Positions 17,128 through 25,058 of a stretch of DNA of 47,334 nucleotides are shown here, piece after piece; the first letter of the stretch is position 1, and each line of letters begins with the position of its first letter. A model generated the notes under the pieces. The model saw only the letters and a list, made by a program, of their open reading frames with translations. It was not told the origin of the DNA and did no database searches. The stretch comes from Nostoc indistinguendum CM1-VF10 (GTDB lineage Bacteria > Cyanobacteriota > Cyanobacteriia > Cyanobacteriales > Nostocaceae), in NCBI GenBank assembly GCA_019359215.1, contig JAHHHS010000055.1, forward strand, positions 1 to 47,334, read 5' to 3'. A program made the position numbers and the translations under genes.

Positions 17128-17303
17128 ATTTGCATAAATCTTACATCTACCCTTGATAAATTTACACAAGCAAAGAGCGATTCAAATATTCCCAACTCTT
17201 ATTATCTGCGCCTCCATATTGAAAGTTCTGTTTCTCTTGTAGTTTTGATTACTTTAATCCTTCATCAAATGTAAACAGGAATACAAAAAATATGATGACA
17301 AGT

Positions 17304-17334
17304 TTGATACAAATTTGTTAAGAATAGTTACAAT
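17304..17334 (+). promoter_or_regulatory. Possible promoter of the NDH-2 gene
   Basis: TTGATA (17304-17309) and TACAAT (17329-17334) resemble sigma-70 elements but are 19 bases apart, longer than ideal. Transcription would start about 20 bases before ATG 17361. The assignment is by eye. Confidence 0.3.
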
Positions 17335-17360
17335 AGTTGGAATACCGGATAATATTTCTT

Positions 17361-18719
17361 ATGGTAAATTCACTTGACAATAATCCACCTCATCAAGTAG
17401 TTATTGTTGGCGGTGGTTTTGGTGGACTGTATGCGGCCAAAACACTTGCTAAGGCGGCAGTAAACGTTACTTTGATCGATAAACGTAACTTTCATCTATT
17501 CCAACCCCTCTTATACCAAGTTGCCACAGGTGCGCTATCTCCTGCGGATATTTCTTCACCGTTGCGTTCTGTACTTAGTAAGAGCAAGAATACAAAAGTG
17601 CTGCTGGGAGAGGTGAATAATATTGATCCAGAAGCAAAACAAGTGACTGTAGGCGACGAAGCAATAGCTTACGACACGTTAATTGTCGCTACAGGAGCCA
17701 AGCATTCCTACTTTGGCAAAGATAACTGGGAAGAGTTTGCCCCAGGCTTGAAAACAGTAGAAGATGCCATAGAAATGCGTCGCCGGATTTTTACGGCGTT
17801 TGAAGCGGCAGAAAAAGAAACAGATCCAGTAAAACGTCGTGCCTGGTTAACCTTTGTAATTGTTGGTGGTGGTCCAACTGGTGTAGAGTTAGCTGGTGCG
17901 ATCGCAGAATTGGCAAATCAAACTCTCAAAGAAGATTTTCGCAACATCGACACATCAGAAGCCAAGATTTTGCTACTAGAAGGGCTGGATCGGATTTTGC
18001 CACCCTTTGCACCAGAGTTATCACAAGAAGCGGAAGCATCCCTGACGCGGTTAGGGGTGGTTGTGCAGACAAAAACATTGGTAACAAATATTGAAAATGA
18101 TATTGTTACCCTCAAACAAGGCGATGAAGTTAAAGAAATTGCCTCAAAAACGGTATTATGGGCAGCAGGTGTGAAAGCTTCAGCAATGGGAAAAGTGCTA
18201 GCAGAACGCACAGGTGCTGAATGCGATCGCGCTGGACGGATTATCGTCGAACCTGACTTGAGTATTAAGGGACATCCCAATATTTTTGTAGTTGGCGACT
18301 TAACAAATTTTTCTCATCAAAATGGTAAACCCTTACCTGGTGTTGCACCTGTAGCGAAGCAAGAAGGTGAATATGTAGCAACATTAGTCCAACAGCGACT
18401 TGCAGGTAAAAATTTGCCACCCTTTGCTTATACCGATCATGGTAGTTTAGCGATGATTGGACACAATTCTGCTGTAGTCGATTTGGGCTTTATCAAGCTG
18501 ACAGGTTTCTTTGCATGGTTGTTTTGGCTAGTGATTCACATTTACTTCTTAATTGAATTTGACAACAAATTAGTAGTAATGATTCAGTGGGCATGGAACT
18601 ATTTCACTCGTAATCGTGGAGCAAGATTAATTACAGGTCACGAATCGCTTACGCAGTTAGGAATTAGCGATCGCAACAGTTACACATCGGCCGATAATAA
18701 ACAGCCAGTAAATGTCTAG
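17361..18719 (+). CDS. Type II NAD(P)H dehydrogenase (NDH-2)
   Basis: NDH-2 is a single-subunit flavoprotein that passes electrons from NAD(P)H to quinone without pumping protons. The 452-residue protein has two dinucleotide-binding motifs: VVIVGGGFGGLYAA (about 13-26, FAD) and FVIVGGGPTGVELAGAIAEL (about 165-184, NAD(P)H). Between and after them are FQPLLYQVATGAL, VLWAAGVKAS and the FAD-contact GHPNIFVVGDL. A C-terminal hydrophobic segment (FFAWLFWLVIHIYFLIEF, about 385-402) should anchor it to the membrane. Cyanobacteria carry several paralogues (ndbA, ndbB, ndbC); which one this is cannot be decided. ATG 17361 is preferred over a start eight codons earlier because it gives the typical short N-terminus. 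Confidence 0.93.
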   Translation: MVNSLDNNPPHQVVIVGGGFGGLYAAKTLAKAAVNVTLIDKRNFHLFQPLLYQVATGALSPADISSPLRSVLSKSKNTKVLLGEVNNIDPEAKQVTVGDEAIAYDTLIVATGAKHSYFGKDNWEEFAPGLKTVEDAIEMRRRIFTAFEAAEKETDPVKRRAWLTFVIVGGGPTGVELAGAIAELANQTLKEDFRNIDTSEAKILLLEGLDRILPPFAPELSQEAEASLTRLGVVVQTKTLVTNIENDIVTLKQGDEVKEIASKTVLWAAGVKASAMGKVLAERTGAECDRAGRIIVEPDLSIKGHPNIFVVGDLTNFSHQNGKPLPGVAPVAKQEGEYVATLVQQRLAGKNLPPFAYTDHGSLAMIGHNSAVVDLGFIKLTGFFAWLFWLVIHIYFLIEFDNKLVVMIQWAWNYFTRNRGARLITGHESLTQLGISDRNSYTSADNKQPVNV

Positions 18720-18855
18720 TTGTCATTAGCCATTAGTTATTCTCCCCCTGCTTCCCCTGCCTCCCCTGCTCCCTCATCCCCACTCCCCATAACAAAGTTA
18801 TCGCCCTCATAAATTAGCAGTAAGCTATTTTAGGGCGTTTTTTCATAATGTACAC

Positions 18856-20091
18856 ATGGCAACTATTAACAACAACTACCTGAAACTGAAAGCAGGTTAT
18901 CTGTTTCCAGAAATTGCTCGGCGGGTGAATGCCTTTGCAGAAGCCAATCCTGATGCTAAGATAATTCGGCTGGGCATTGGCGATGTTACCGAACCTCTGC
19001 CGGAGGCTTGCCGCACAGCTATGATAAAGGCTGTGGAAGAAATGGGCGATCGCAATACCTTCAAAGGCTACGGGCCAGAGCAAGGCTACGCTTGGTTACG
19101 GGAGAAAATTGCTACTAAAGATTTCCAAGCACGGGGAGCGGATATAGATGCTTCCGAAATTTTTATCTCCGATGGTTCCAAGTGCGACACCGGTAATATT
19201 CTGGAAATTTTTGGACATGACAACATAATTGCCGTTACTGACCCCGTTTATCCCGTATATGTAGACACCAACGTTATGGTGGGAAATACCGGGGATGCCA
19301 ACGACAAAGGCGAGTTTGAGGGTTTAGTTTATCTACCAATTACGGCTGATAACAACTTTACCGCCGAAATTCCCTCAAAGAAAGTCGATTTAATCTATCT
19401 CTGCTTTCCCAATAACCCCACTGGCGCAACTGCTACCAAGGAATATTTAAAGGCATGGGTAGATTATGCCAAAGCTAATAACTCGATTATTTTCTTTGAT
19501 GCAGCCTACGAAGCTTACATTACCGATCCTTCAATTCCCCACTCAATTTATGAAATTGAAGGTGCAAGAGAAGTTGCGATCGAATTTCGATCTTTCTCCA
19601 AAAATGCAGGTTTTACAGGAACACGTTGCGCGTTAACCGTTGTACCGAAGACGCTCACAGCAAAAGCCGCCGATGGTTCCGATGTGGAACTATGGAAACT
19701 CTGGAATCGCCGACAGTCTACCAAATTCAATGGCGTTTCTTACATCGTCCAACGAGGAGCAGAAGCAGTTTATTCTGAAGAAGGACAGGCACAAATCAAA
19801 GGATTGGTTAGTTTCTATCTAGAAAACGCCAAAATTATCCGTGAGAAACTCACAGCCGCCGGATTATCAGTTTATGGAGGCGTGAATGCACCTTACGTTT
19901 GGGTAAAAACGCCTAATGGTTTATCCAGTTGGGAATTCTTTGATAAGTTGCTGCAAACCGTGAACGTTGTAGGAACACCTGGTTCTGGGTTTGGTGCTGC
20001 GGGTGAAGGTTACTTCCGCATTTCGGCATTCAACAGCCGGGAGAATGTCGAAGAGGCGATGAAGCGGATTACAGAGAAGTTTAAGGTGTAG
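18856..20091 (+). CDS. dapL: LL-diaminopimelate aminotransferase
   Basis: DapL makes LL-diaminopimelate from tetrahydrodipicolinate in one step, the lysine and peptidoglycan route used by cyanobacteria and plants. The 411-residue protein is a class I/II PLP aminotransferase. It shows the N-terminal RLGIGDVTEPLPEA, the cofactor-contact CFPNNPTGA, and the PLP lysine at about 249 in FRSFSKNAGFTGTRCA. The C-terminus has PGSGFGAAGEGYFRISAF. Length and sequence match the family throughout. ATG 18856 gives MATINNNYLKLKAGYLFPEI, the standard N-terminus. The upstream gap holds a C-rich heptamer tract (18740-18790). Confidence 0.97.
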   Translation: MATINNNYLKLKAGYLFPEIARRVNAFAEANPDAKIIRLGIGDVTEPLPEACRTAMIKAVEEMGDRNTFKGYGPEQGYAWLREKIATKDFQARGADIDASEIFISDGSKCDTGNILEIFGHDNIIAVTDPVYPVYVDTNVMVGNTGDANDKGEFEGLVYLPITADNNFTAEIPSKKVDLIYLCFPNNPTGATATKEYLKAWVDYAKANNSIIFFDAAYEAYITDPSIPHSIYEIEGAREVAIEFRSFSKNAGFTGTRCALTVVPKTLTAKAADGSDVELWKLWNRRQSTKFNGVSYIVQRGAEAVYSEEGQAQIKGLVSFYLENAKIIREKLTAAGLSVYGGVNAPYVWVKTPNGLSSWEFFDKLLQTVNVVGTPGSGFGAAGEGYFRISAFNSRENVEEAMKRITEKFKV

Positions 20092-20138
20092 AGCGATCGC
20101 TTTTAGCCGCTTTTGTTAAACTCATTCTATTAGTCTAA

Positions 20139-20172
20139 AGGTTACGGTGGGCTGGATTATCCACCGTAACCT
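20139..20172. terminator. Perfect 12-bp hairpin between convergent genes
   Basis: AGGTTACGGTGG (20139-20150) pairs perfectly with CCACCGTAACCT (20161-20172) around a ten-base loop. It lies between the ends of dapL and the truncated CLC gene and is the likely transcription end for either. No clean T run follows on the plus strand. Confidence 0.6.
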
Positions 20173-20244
20173 GACAGATAATTATTTTAACTCAGATTAC
20201 TCATATTCTGGTTATGACTGCTGCCATTCCCGTTTTCAAACCTG

Positions 20245-21243
20245 TTAGCCAAATGCAATTAGCACCTGGTAGCAAGGTGTCACTTCTCCTCCTTTAAAAC
20301 CTGCACCTAAAGTTAAAGCAGTCAAACCCAATTTGGCAGCAAAATCCCAAGGAGGTAGCTGTGTGTAGAAAGAATCAACGATTGTTGAGATACCAAGCCC
20401 GATATACTTGGTTGTTCCACTCAATCCAACAATTGCTGCTATTATCGCACCACCTATTAAAGGACGCATTGGAGGATAAGATATCTTGGTTTTAAACAAA
20501 TGGCTGATTTTGTGAGTTACTTTAGCAAAGAATCTTGCGACTATTCCAAAGATTACACCTGCAATAATTGCAGAAATTAGTCCCCAAATTGTGAGCGTCG
20601 GTATTAACGGAGCGTGTCGGTATGCGGTATGATGCAAACCCAATAGTAAGGTGACTTGATTCCCTACGATCGCAGCAATCAAAGAAGGAAAAAGAGCGTC
20701 GTAATGAATTTTACCAATCGCTAAAACTTCCAGACCAAATACGGTTCCAGCTAAGGGAGTACCGAAAACTGAAGCAAATCCCCCACTTATACCCGCCGTT
20801 AACAAAATTCGCCGATTAGCCCCTTTAAAATGCAGTATTTTAGTCACCTGATCTGCCAAAGAAGCACCCATTTGTAATGCTGTCCCTTCACGACCGGCTG
20901 AACCACCAAAAAAATGGGTGAGGTCTGTTCCTAGTAACACAAGAGGAGCCATACGGAAGGGAATAACCTTTTTGGGATTATGTATTTCTTCTAGTAAAAG
21001 GTTATTTCCGGCTTCTACAGTTTGACCAAATTGATGATAAATCCAACCGCTCAAGAAGCCGCCAAGGGGAAGAAAGGCGATAATCCAGCGATGTGATTCC
21101 CGCCAATTAGTTGCCCATTCCAATGATGCTAAAAGAGCCGCAGAAGCTATTCCAGCAAGAATGCCAGCTACAACGGAAATAGGCAGCCATTTGATTAGGT
21201 GGGGGAAGGCAATAAAAGGTTCAAATTGACGTAATTGTTTCAT
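20245..21243 (-). pseudogene. CLC-family exchanger of fluoride (CLC-F) type, truncated at the C-terminus
   Basis: CLC proteins are membrane anion channels or anion/proton antiporters. The 332 residues show many transmembrane helices, GREGTALQMGASLADQ (gating Glu), GISGGFASVFGTPLAG and GAGFKGGEVTP. Two motifs depart from chloride CLCs: the first filter motif reads GNNLL instead of GSGIP, and the gating motif GREGT instead of GREGP. Both are known from the fluoride-exporting CLC-F group. The protein stops 11 residues after GGEVTP, in the third filter motif; the remaining helices (about 80-100 residues) are missing, and the other minus-strand frames downstream do not restore them. It follows the antiporter gene under a fluoride riboswitch. 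It is probably non-functional unless a short form is tolerated. Confidence 0.82.
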
Positions 21244-21365
21244 ATTAATTCGTAATTCGTAATGACGCTCCTGCGTCGCTCTAAGCGTAAAGCCTACGGC
21301 ATAGCATCGCTTAGGGCGCAGCCTCTCGTAGAGAAGGCTTTACGCTGCGCTAACGTAATTCGTAA
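21244..21365. repeat. Nostoc hairpin/short-repeat cluster
   Basis: The gap between the antiporter and CLC genes consists of ATTCGTA heptamers at both ends and, between them, G/C-rich hairpin sequence. It includes GCGCAGCCTCTCGTAGAGAAG (21316-21336 with its first base). The latter recurs at 44198-44218 inside lnt (20 of 21 bases) and inverted at 32255-32276. Confidence 0.75.
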
Positions 21366-23000
21366 TTAAATTGAGTTGGGTTCACGGTTTTCTAGCAAGA
21401 TTACAGGTATTGGGCTGGCTTCTAAGACTGCTTGTGATACTGAGCCAATCAGCACTTGTTCCCAAGGTTGATGTCCGCGTTTTCCCATAACGATCGCAGT
21501 GACAGAATACTCTTGAGCAATGCGAATAATCTCTTCTGGCACTGCACCTGTAACAGTCACAAACTCATATCTAATATCAGATAATAACTGTTTGGTTTGT
21601 TCTTTTATTTGTTGGATATCTTGCTGGTTTGAGGTGTTAATTATATGCAAGACGATCGCTTCTCCATTACTGCGGCGTGCTAAATCTGCTACTTTGGTTA
21701 AAACTTCTGTGGCTAAACTAGATGTATCCACTGCTGCCAGCAATAAGGTACGAGTAGCAACTGTGACTTTATTAGGGTCAACTTCGCCTTTGGTGAGCAA
21801 TTTCGGGGCAAAAGTCATGGTTGCCCAAGCTCCTAACGGTGCAGTGATTAAAATTGAAAGAGCTGCGATCGCTAAAATTATCTCACCCCCCGCAATTCCT
21901 TGAGAGAGGGGTATTGCCCCAATAGCAGCTTGGACTGTGGCTTTAGCTGAGTTTCCTGGGAGCAAAAATAATCTTTCTCGCCAATTCCAATTACTACCCA
22001 AAGTTGAGAGATACCAGCCTAGAATTCGACCAATTAGTAAACCAATTGCTAAAATTAAAATGCCTGGTAACAGAATCTTCTCTAATACTTGCAGTTGAAT
22101 AGTTGCCCCTAATAAGACAAACAAAAAAATCTCAGCTACTATCCATAAACTGTCAAATCCGCCCCGTAATCTTCGTGCTAGGGGAGCATCTAATTCAATT
22201 AAGAAAAATCCCATAGCCATTGCTGCTAAATAACCAGAAAAATAAGGTAAGGCATGAGCAGCAATTACCAGGAATAAAGCTAAACTGGCAGCAATTACAG
22301 TATCTTGAACGATATTCTGAGTCCAGTTTTGTTTAATTAATAGTAGAACTAATAAACGAGCTGCTAAATAGCCTAATAATACTCCTAGGAATATTTGCAT
22401 GATAATTTGAAATGGCAGCAGTTGGAGAGCAGTCAAAGTGAATCCCCCAGGTAGGGCAATCTGCTCAACACCTCCGTCACCTAAGAAACTTAGCAGTAGG
22501 CTAAAAACTAGCAATAGCAGCACATCAGATAAAGCACTACCAGTTAAAATTGCATCGGGAATTCCTTTAGTGACACCCCAGCCTAAACTTTTCAGCCTAA
22601 GCATTCCTGGGACAATTACAGCTGGAGATTCAGCGCCAATTACACAGCCCAACAGTAACCCAGTGGGAAAGTTAAATTTAAAAATTATCATAGCGGCAAG
22701 AGTGATCGCGATCGCTTCTGTTGCTGCTGGCAAAAATCCCAAACGTAGCGCCACAGTTCCCTGTTGAGCTAGCTTTTCTCTATCTAAACCCAGTCCGGCT
22801 TTCATTAAAATAATCATTACTGCCAAAGTTCTTAACTCATCAGCAGCACCCAGCACATCTGAACTGATAACATTCCGAACTTGGGGGCCAAGAATAATCC
22901 CCACTAAAATCATGCCAATTAAAGGCGGAGCTACTAAACGACGGGCAAGTTGACCGGCAAAAAAGCCCATCATTAAAATCCACAATACACTGGCTAGCAT
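21366..23000 (-). CDS. Cation:proton antiporter fused to a universal stress protein domain
   Basis: This 544-residue protein has an N-terminal Na+/H+ exchanger-type membrane domain (about 1-390) with a dozen or so hydrophobic helices, including VAPPLIGMILVGIILGP and the LLGCVIGAESPAVIVPG core. The C-terminal UspA domain (about 410-540) has the ATP-binding signature GKRGHQPWEQVLIGS (G-x2-G-x9-G-S). A fluoride riboswitch is upstream (23102-23174, minus), so expression should rise with fluoride; antiporters of this kind are known members of fluoride regulons. The USP part suggests ATP-dependent control of transport, which is inference. ATG 23000 has AAGGAG seven bases upstream. The truncated CLC-F gene follows 122 bases downstream. 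Confidence 0.9.
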   Translation of the reverse strand: MLASVLWILMMGFFAGQLARRLVAPPLIGMILVGIILGPQVRNVISSDVLGAADELRTLAVMIILMKAGLGLDREKLAQQGTVALRLGFLPAATEAIAITLAAMIIFKFNFPTGLLLGCVIGAESPAVIVPGMLRLKSLGWGVTKGIPDAILTGSALSDVLLLLVFSLLLSFLGDGGVEQIALPGGFTLTALQLLPFQIIMQIFLGVLLGYLAARLLVLLLIKQNWTQNIVQDTVIAASLALFLVIAAHALPYFSGYLAAMAMGFFLIELDAPLARRLRGGFDSLWIVAEIFLFVLLGATIQLQVLEKILLPGILILAIGLLIGRILGWYLSTLGSNWNWRERLFLLPGNSAKATVQAAIGAIPLSQGIAGGEIILAIAALSILITAPLGAWATMTFAPKLLTKGEVDPNKVTVATRTLLLAAVDTSSLATEVLTKVADLARRSNGEAIVLHIINTSNQQDIQQIKEQTKQLLSDIRYEFVTVTGAVPEEIIRIAQEYSVTAIVMGKRGHQPWEQVLIGSVSQAVLEASPIPVILLENREPNSI

Positions 23001-23075
23001 CCCATAACTCCTTGAAGTGCGATTTGTAGACAGATACTTTCTACAGGAGAGTCAGGTAATGCATTTAGCCAAGCC

Positions 23076-23105
23076 CTACTCTCCCGCAGTCAGCGGAGAA
23101 AGTAG
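23076..23105 (-). other. Riboswitch expression-platform hairpin
   Basis: CTACTTTCTCCGC and GCGGGAGAGTAG pair around TGACT with one bulge. The 5' arm uses the last four bases of the aptamer. A competing pairing exists between GGGAGAGTAGG and CCTGACTCTCC (about 23046-23056), closer to the start codon. Confidence 0.6.
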
Positions 23106-23174
23106 GAGCCATCAGCCTCCAGTCATGAATTTAACCTGTACTGGAAAGGCGGTTTTGGCGAGCTCCATCGCCAT
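23102..23174 (-). promoter_or_regulatory. Fluoride riboswitch (crcB motif)
   Basis: Read on the minus strand from 23174, the sequence gives GGCGATGGAGCTCGCC, then AAAACCGCC, a variable hairpin closed by CCAGT/ACTGG, and finally GGCTGATGGCTCCTAC. These blocks match the conserved fluoride aptamer (GGCGAUG, CCAAACNGCC, GGCUGAUGGC-pyrimidine tract-CUAC), with spacing compatible with its two pseudoknots. The 3' CTAC (23105-23102) is shared with the stem CTACTTTCTCCGC/GCGGGAGAGTAG (23105-23076), so aptamer and downstream hairpin exclude each other, a usual switch design. No long U run follows, so the mechanism (termination or translation) is open. It precedes the antiporter-USP gene by about 100 bases. 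Confidence 0.93.
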
Positions 23175-23492
23175 AAATACTATTTAATTAATTCAACAAT
23201 ACCATTTTGACTTTTGTATTGCTTTTTCATACTTGTAATTTCTACCTGGATAAATAATTTATTTCTATAGATAGATGCGTTTATGATATTTATAAGTATA
23301 AAGCTTCTTACTAAGAGAACGAATATTAAAAACAACTATAATTAGTATTTATAAAGGTTAAGTAGGAAAACCGTAGTTATCTGATAGGTTTTCTGTACCA
23401 TATATCTAAGTTTAGCTGGATAAAATCAAAATGTAGCTTCATGAATGCTGTTTAAGAGAAAAATAATACAGCATTAGCAGGAGAGCGAAAAT
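23175..23492. other. A/T-rich spacer between divergent units
   Basis: About 318 bases between the riboswitch and htpX, very A/T-rich and without an open frame. It should hold the divergent promoters of the fluoride operon and of htpX; no convincing boxes could be fixed. Confidence 0.5.
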
Positions 23493-24362
23493 ATGACAAA
23501 TCAATTGAAAACGGCTGTTTTGCTAGCTGCTTTAAGTGGTCTTTTGATCGCAATTAGTTACTGGGTAATTGGCGGTTCTGGTGGCTTAATTATTGGAATT
23601 GCCTTGGCAGCAGTAACAAACCTGTTTTCTTGGTATCAATCAGATAAGATTGCCCTGGCAGCATACCGCGCCCAGCCTGTAAGTGAAGGGCAAGCACCGG
23701 GACTTTATCGGATGGTGCAAAGATTAAGCGATCGCGCTAATATTCCTATGCCTAGAGTTTACATTGTCCCAAGTCAAGGTGCTAACGCCTTCGCTACAGG
23801 ACGCGATCCAGAACACGCTGCTGTTGCTGTTACCGAAGGCATTTTGAAGATATTGCCAGAGGACGAACTCGAAGGCGTTATCGCCCACGAACTCACCCAC
23901 ATTATTAATTGTGACACCCTCACACAAGCTGTTGCTGCTACTGTTGCTGGTGCGATCTCATTCCTAGTGCAAATGGTGAGTTACAGCTTATGGTTTGGCG
24001 GTGGTTCACGAGATGACAACAGAGGTGCAAATCCAATGGGCGTCTTATTAACAGTAATGCTTGCGCCATTGGCTGCGACGATTATTCAGTTAGGAATTTC
24101 GCGCACACGAGAATTTTCTGCTGATGCAGGTTCAGCTAGATTAACTGGTAATCCCCGCGCCTTAGCCAGGGCACTGCAACGGTTAGAAGCCTCAGCAAAG
24201 CAGATGCCTTTAAATGCCAATCCAGCTTATGAGCCGTTATTAATTATCAATCCTATCTCTGGGCAGTTTATGGGTAACTTGTTCTCCAGTCACCCTGCTA
24301 CAGAGGAGCGAGTTGCAGCATTGCTGAAACTAGAGCAACAACTGCCAATAACAACTTATTAA
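23493..24362 (+). CDS. htpX: M48 family zinc metalloprotease HtpX
   Basis: HtpX is a membrane-bound zinc protease that cleaves misfolded membrane proteins. The 289-residue protein starts with two hydrophobic helices (about 8-48). The zinc site is HELTH at about 132-136 in VIAHELTHIINCD, with the third ligand Glu in SRTREFSADAGSARLTG (about 207). A further hydrophobic region (about 148-200) is typical. The C-terminus has FSSHPATEERVAAL, also characteristic. GCAGGAGAG precedes ATG 23493 by a suitable distance. It is divergent from the fluoride operon. It looks complete. Confidence 0.95.
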   Translation: MTNQLKTAVLLAALSGLLIAISYWVIGGSGGLIIGIALAAVTNLFSWYQSDKIALAAYRAQPVSEGQAPGLYRMVQRLSDRANIPMPRVYIVPSQGANAFATGRDPEHAAVAVTEGILKILPEDELEGVIAHELTHIINCDTLTQAVAATVAGAISFLVQMVSYSLWFGGGSRDDNRGANPMGVLLTVMLAPLAATIIQLGISRTREFSADAGSARLTGNPRALARALQRLEASAKQMPLNANPAYEPLLIINPISGQFMGNLFSSHPATEERVAALLKLEQQLPITTY

Positions 24363-24472
24363 TTAGTCCTTAGTCATTGGTCATTTGGGAAATTTACAAT
24401 GGCTCATGACTACCATTATAGGGTGCAGTTTTCATCCGATACTAAGCTTTGTAATTTAAGGATGTTTTAACT

Positions 24473-24895
24473 ATGACTGCTAACAATATCAACTCCTTTG
24501 GAACCGGAATAATTGAATCTAGCGAATCCATAGTAATTGTAGAAATTAGTCCTCAAAGCGACAAATTGGTAGAAACCGAAATGGCTGGCGGAAGTGATGA
24601 AGTGAAGCGCGAAACCAAAGCGCTGATTGAGGCATTAGAAAGACGCAGCCAAGCAGAGTCAGCAGGTACTCTCACGCGTGAAACTTATTTGAAAGCTGTG
24701 CGACAAGCACGGGAATTGATTGAAGGAAGGAAACTGATAGAACGCGATCGCTTAGAAGACTCTTGGGCGATAATTCAGGATGAAGCTGAGAGAAACTGGC
24801 ATTTAATGATGAAAGACTTCGTAGACTTCAGCTTTCGCCTGCAAAAAGCAGCTATTGCTGCTTGGAAAACCTTCAATCACCCTTACTCTCGTTAG
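24473..24895 (+). CDS. Conserved cyanobacterial hypothetical protein
   Basis: This 140-residue protein is not assigned to a named family. It has an unstructured N-terminus (to about 40) and then a charged helical region (KRETKALIEALERRSQAESAGTLTRETYLKAVRQARELIEG and on; only the general pattern matters). It ends with an amphipathic helix rich in aromatic residues (about 105-136). There is no signal peptide or clear membrane helix. The TLTRETYLKAVRQARELI segment resembles sequences seen in other cyanobacterial hypothetical proteins. ATG 24473 follows TAAGGATG. It stands alone downstream of htpX and may share its stress context, which is inference. Confidence 0.65.
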   Translation: MTANNINSFGTGIIESSESIVIVEISPQSDKLVETEMAGGSDEVKRETKALIEALERRSQAESAGTLTRETYLKAVRQARELIEGRKLIERDRLEDSWAIIQDEAERNWHLMMKDFVDFSFRLQKAAIAAWKTFNHPYSR

Positions 24896-24934
24896 TTAGA
24901 CGAACCTCTTGCTATCTTGAACTAAACTTCAAGT

Positions 24935-24963
24935 CTGTCCCTCTCCGAATCGGAGAGGGACAG
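24935..24963 (+). terminator. Strong hairpin followed by short T run
   Basis: CTGTCCCTCTCCG (24935-24947) pairs perfectly with CGGAGAGGGACAG (24951-24963) around AAT and is followed by GTTTTG. It lies 40 bases after the hypothetical gene. Similar CCTCTCCG hairpins are dispersed in Nostoc, so it may be a repeat acting as terminator. Confidence 0.65.
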
Positions 24964-25058
24964 GTTTTGCGTAGTAAAACCAGGGAGAGGTCTTTTTATA
25001 TAGATTTTCGGTCACGGATAAGATAAAGGAGTAATTACAGCTCCTCACACAAATAGCA

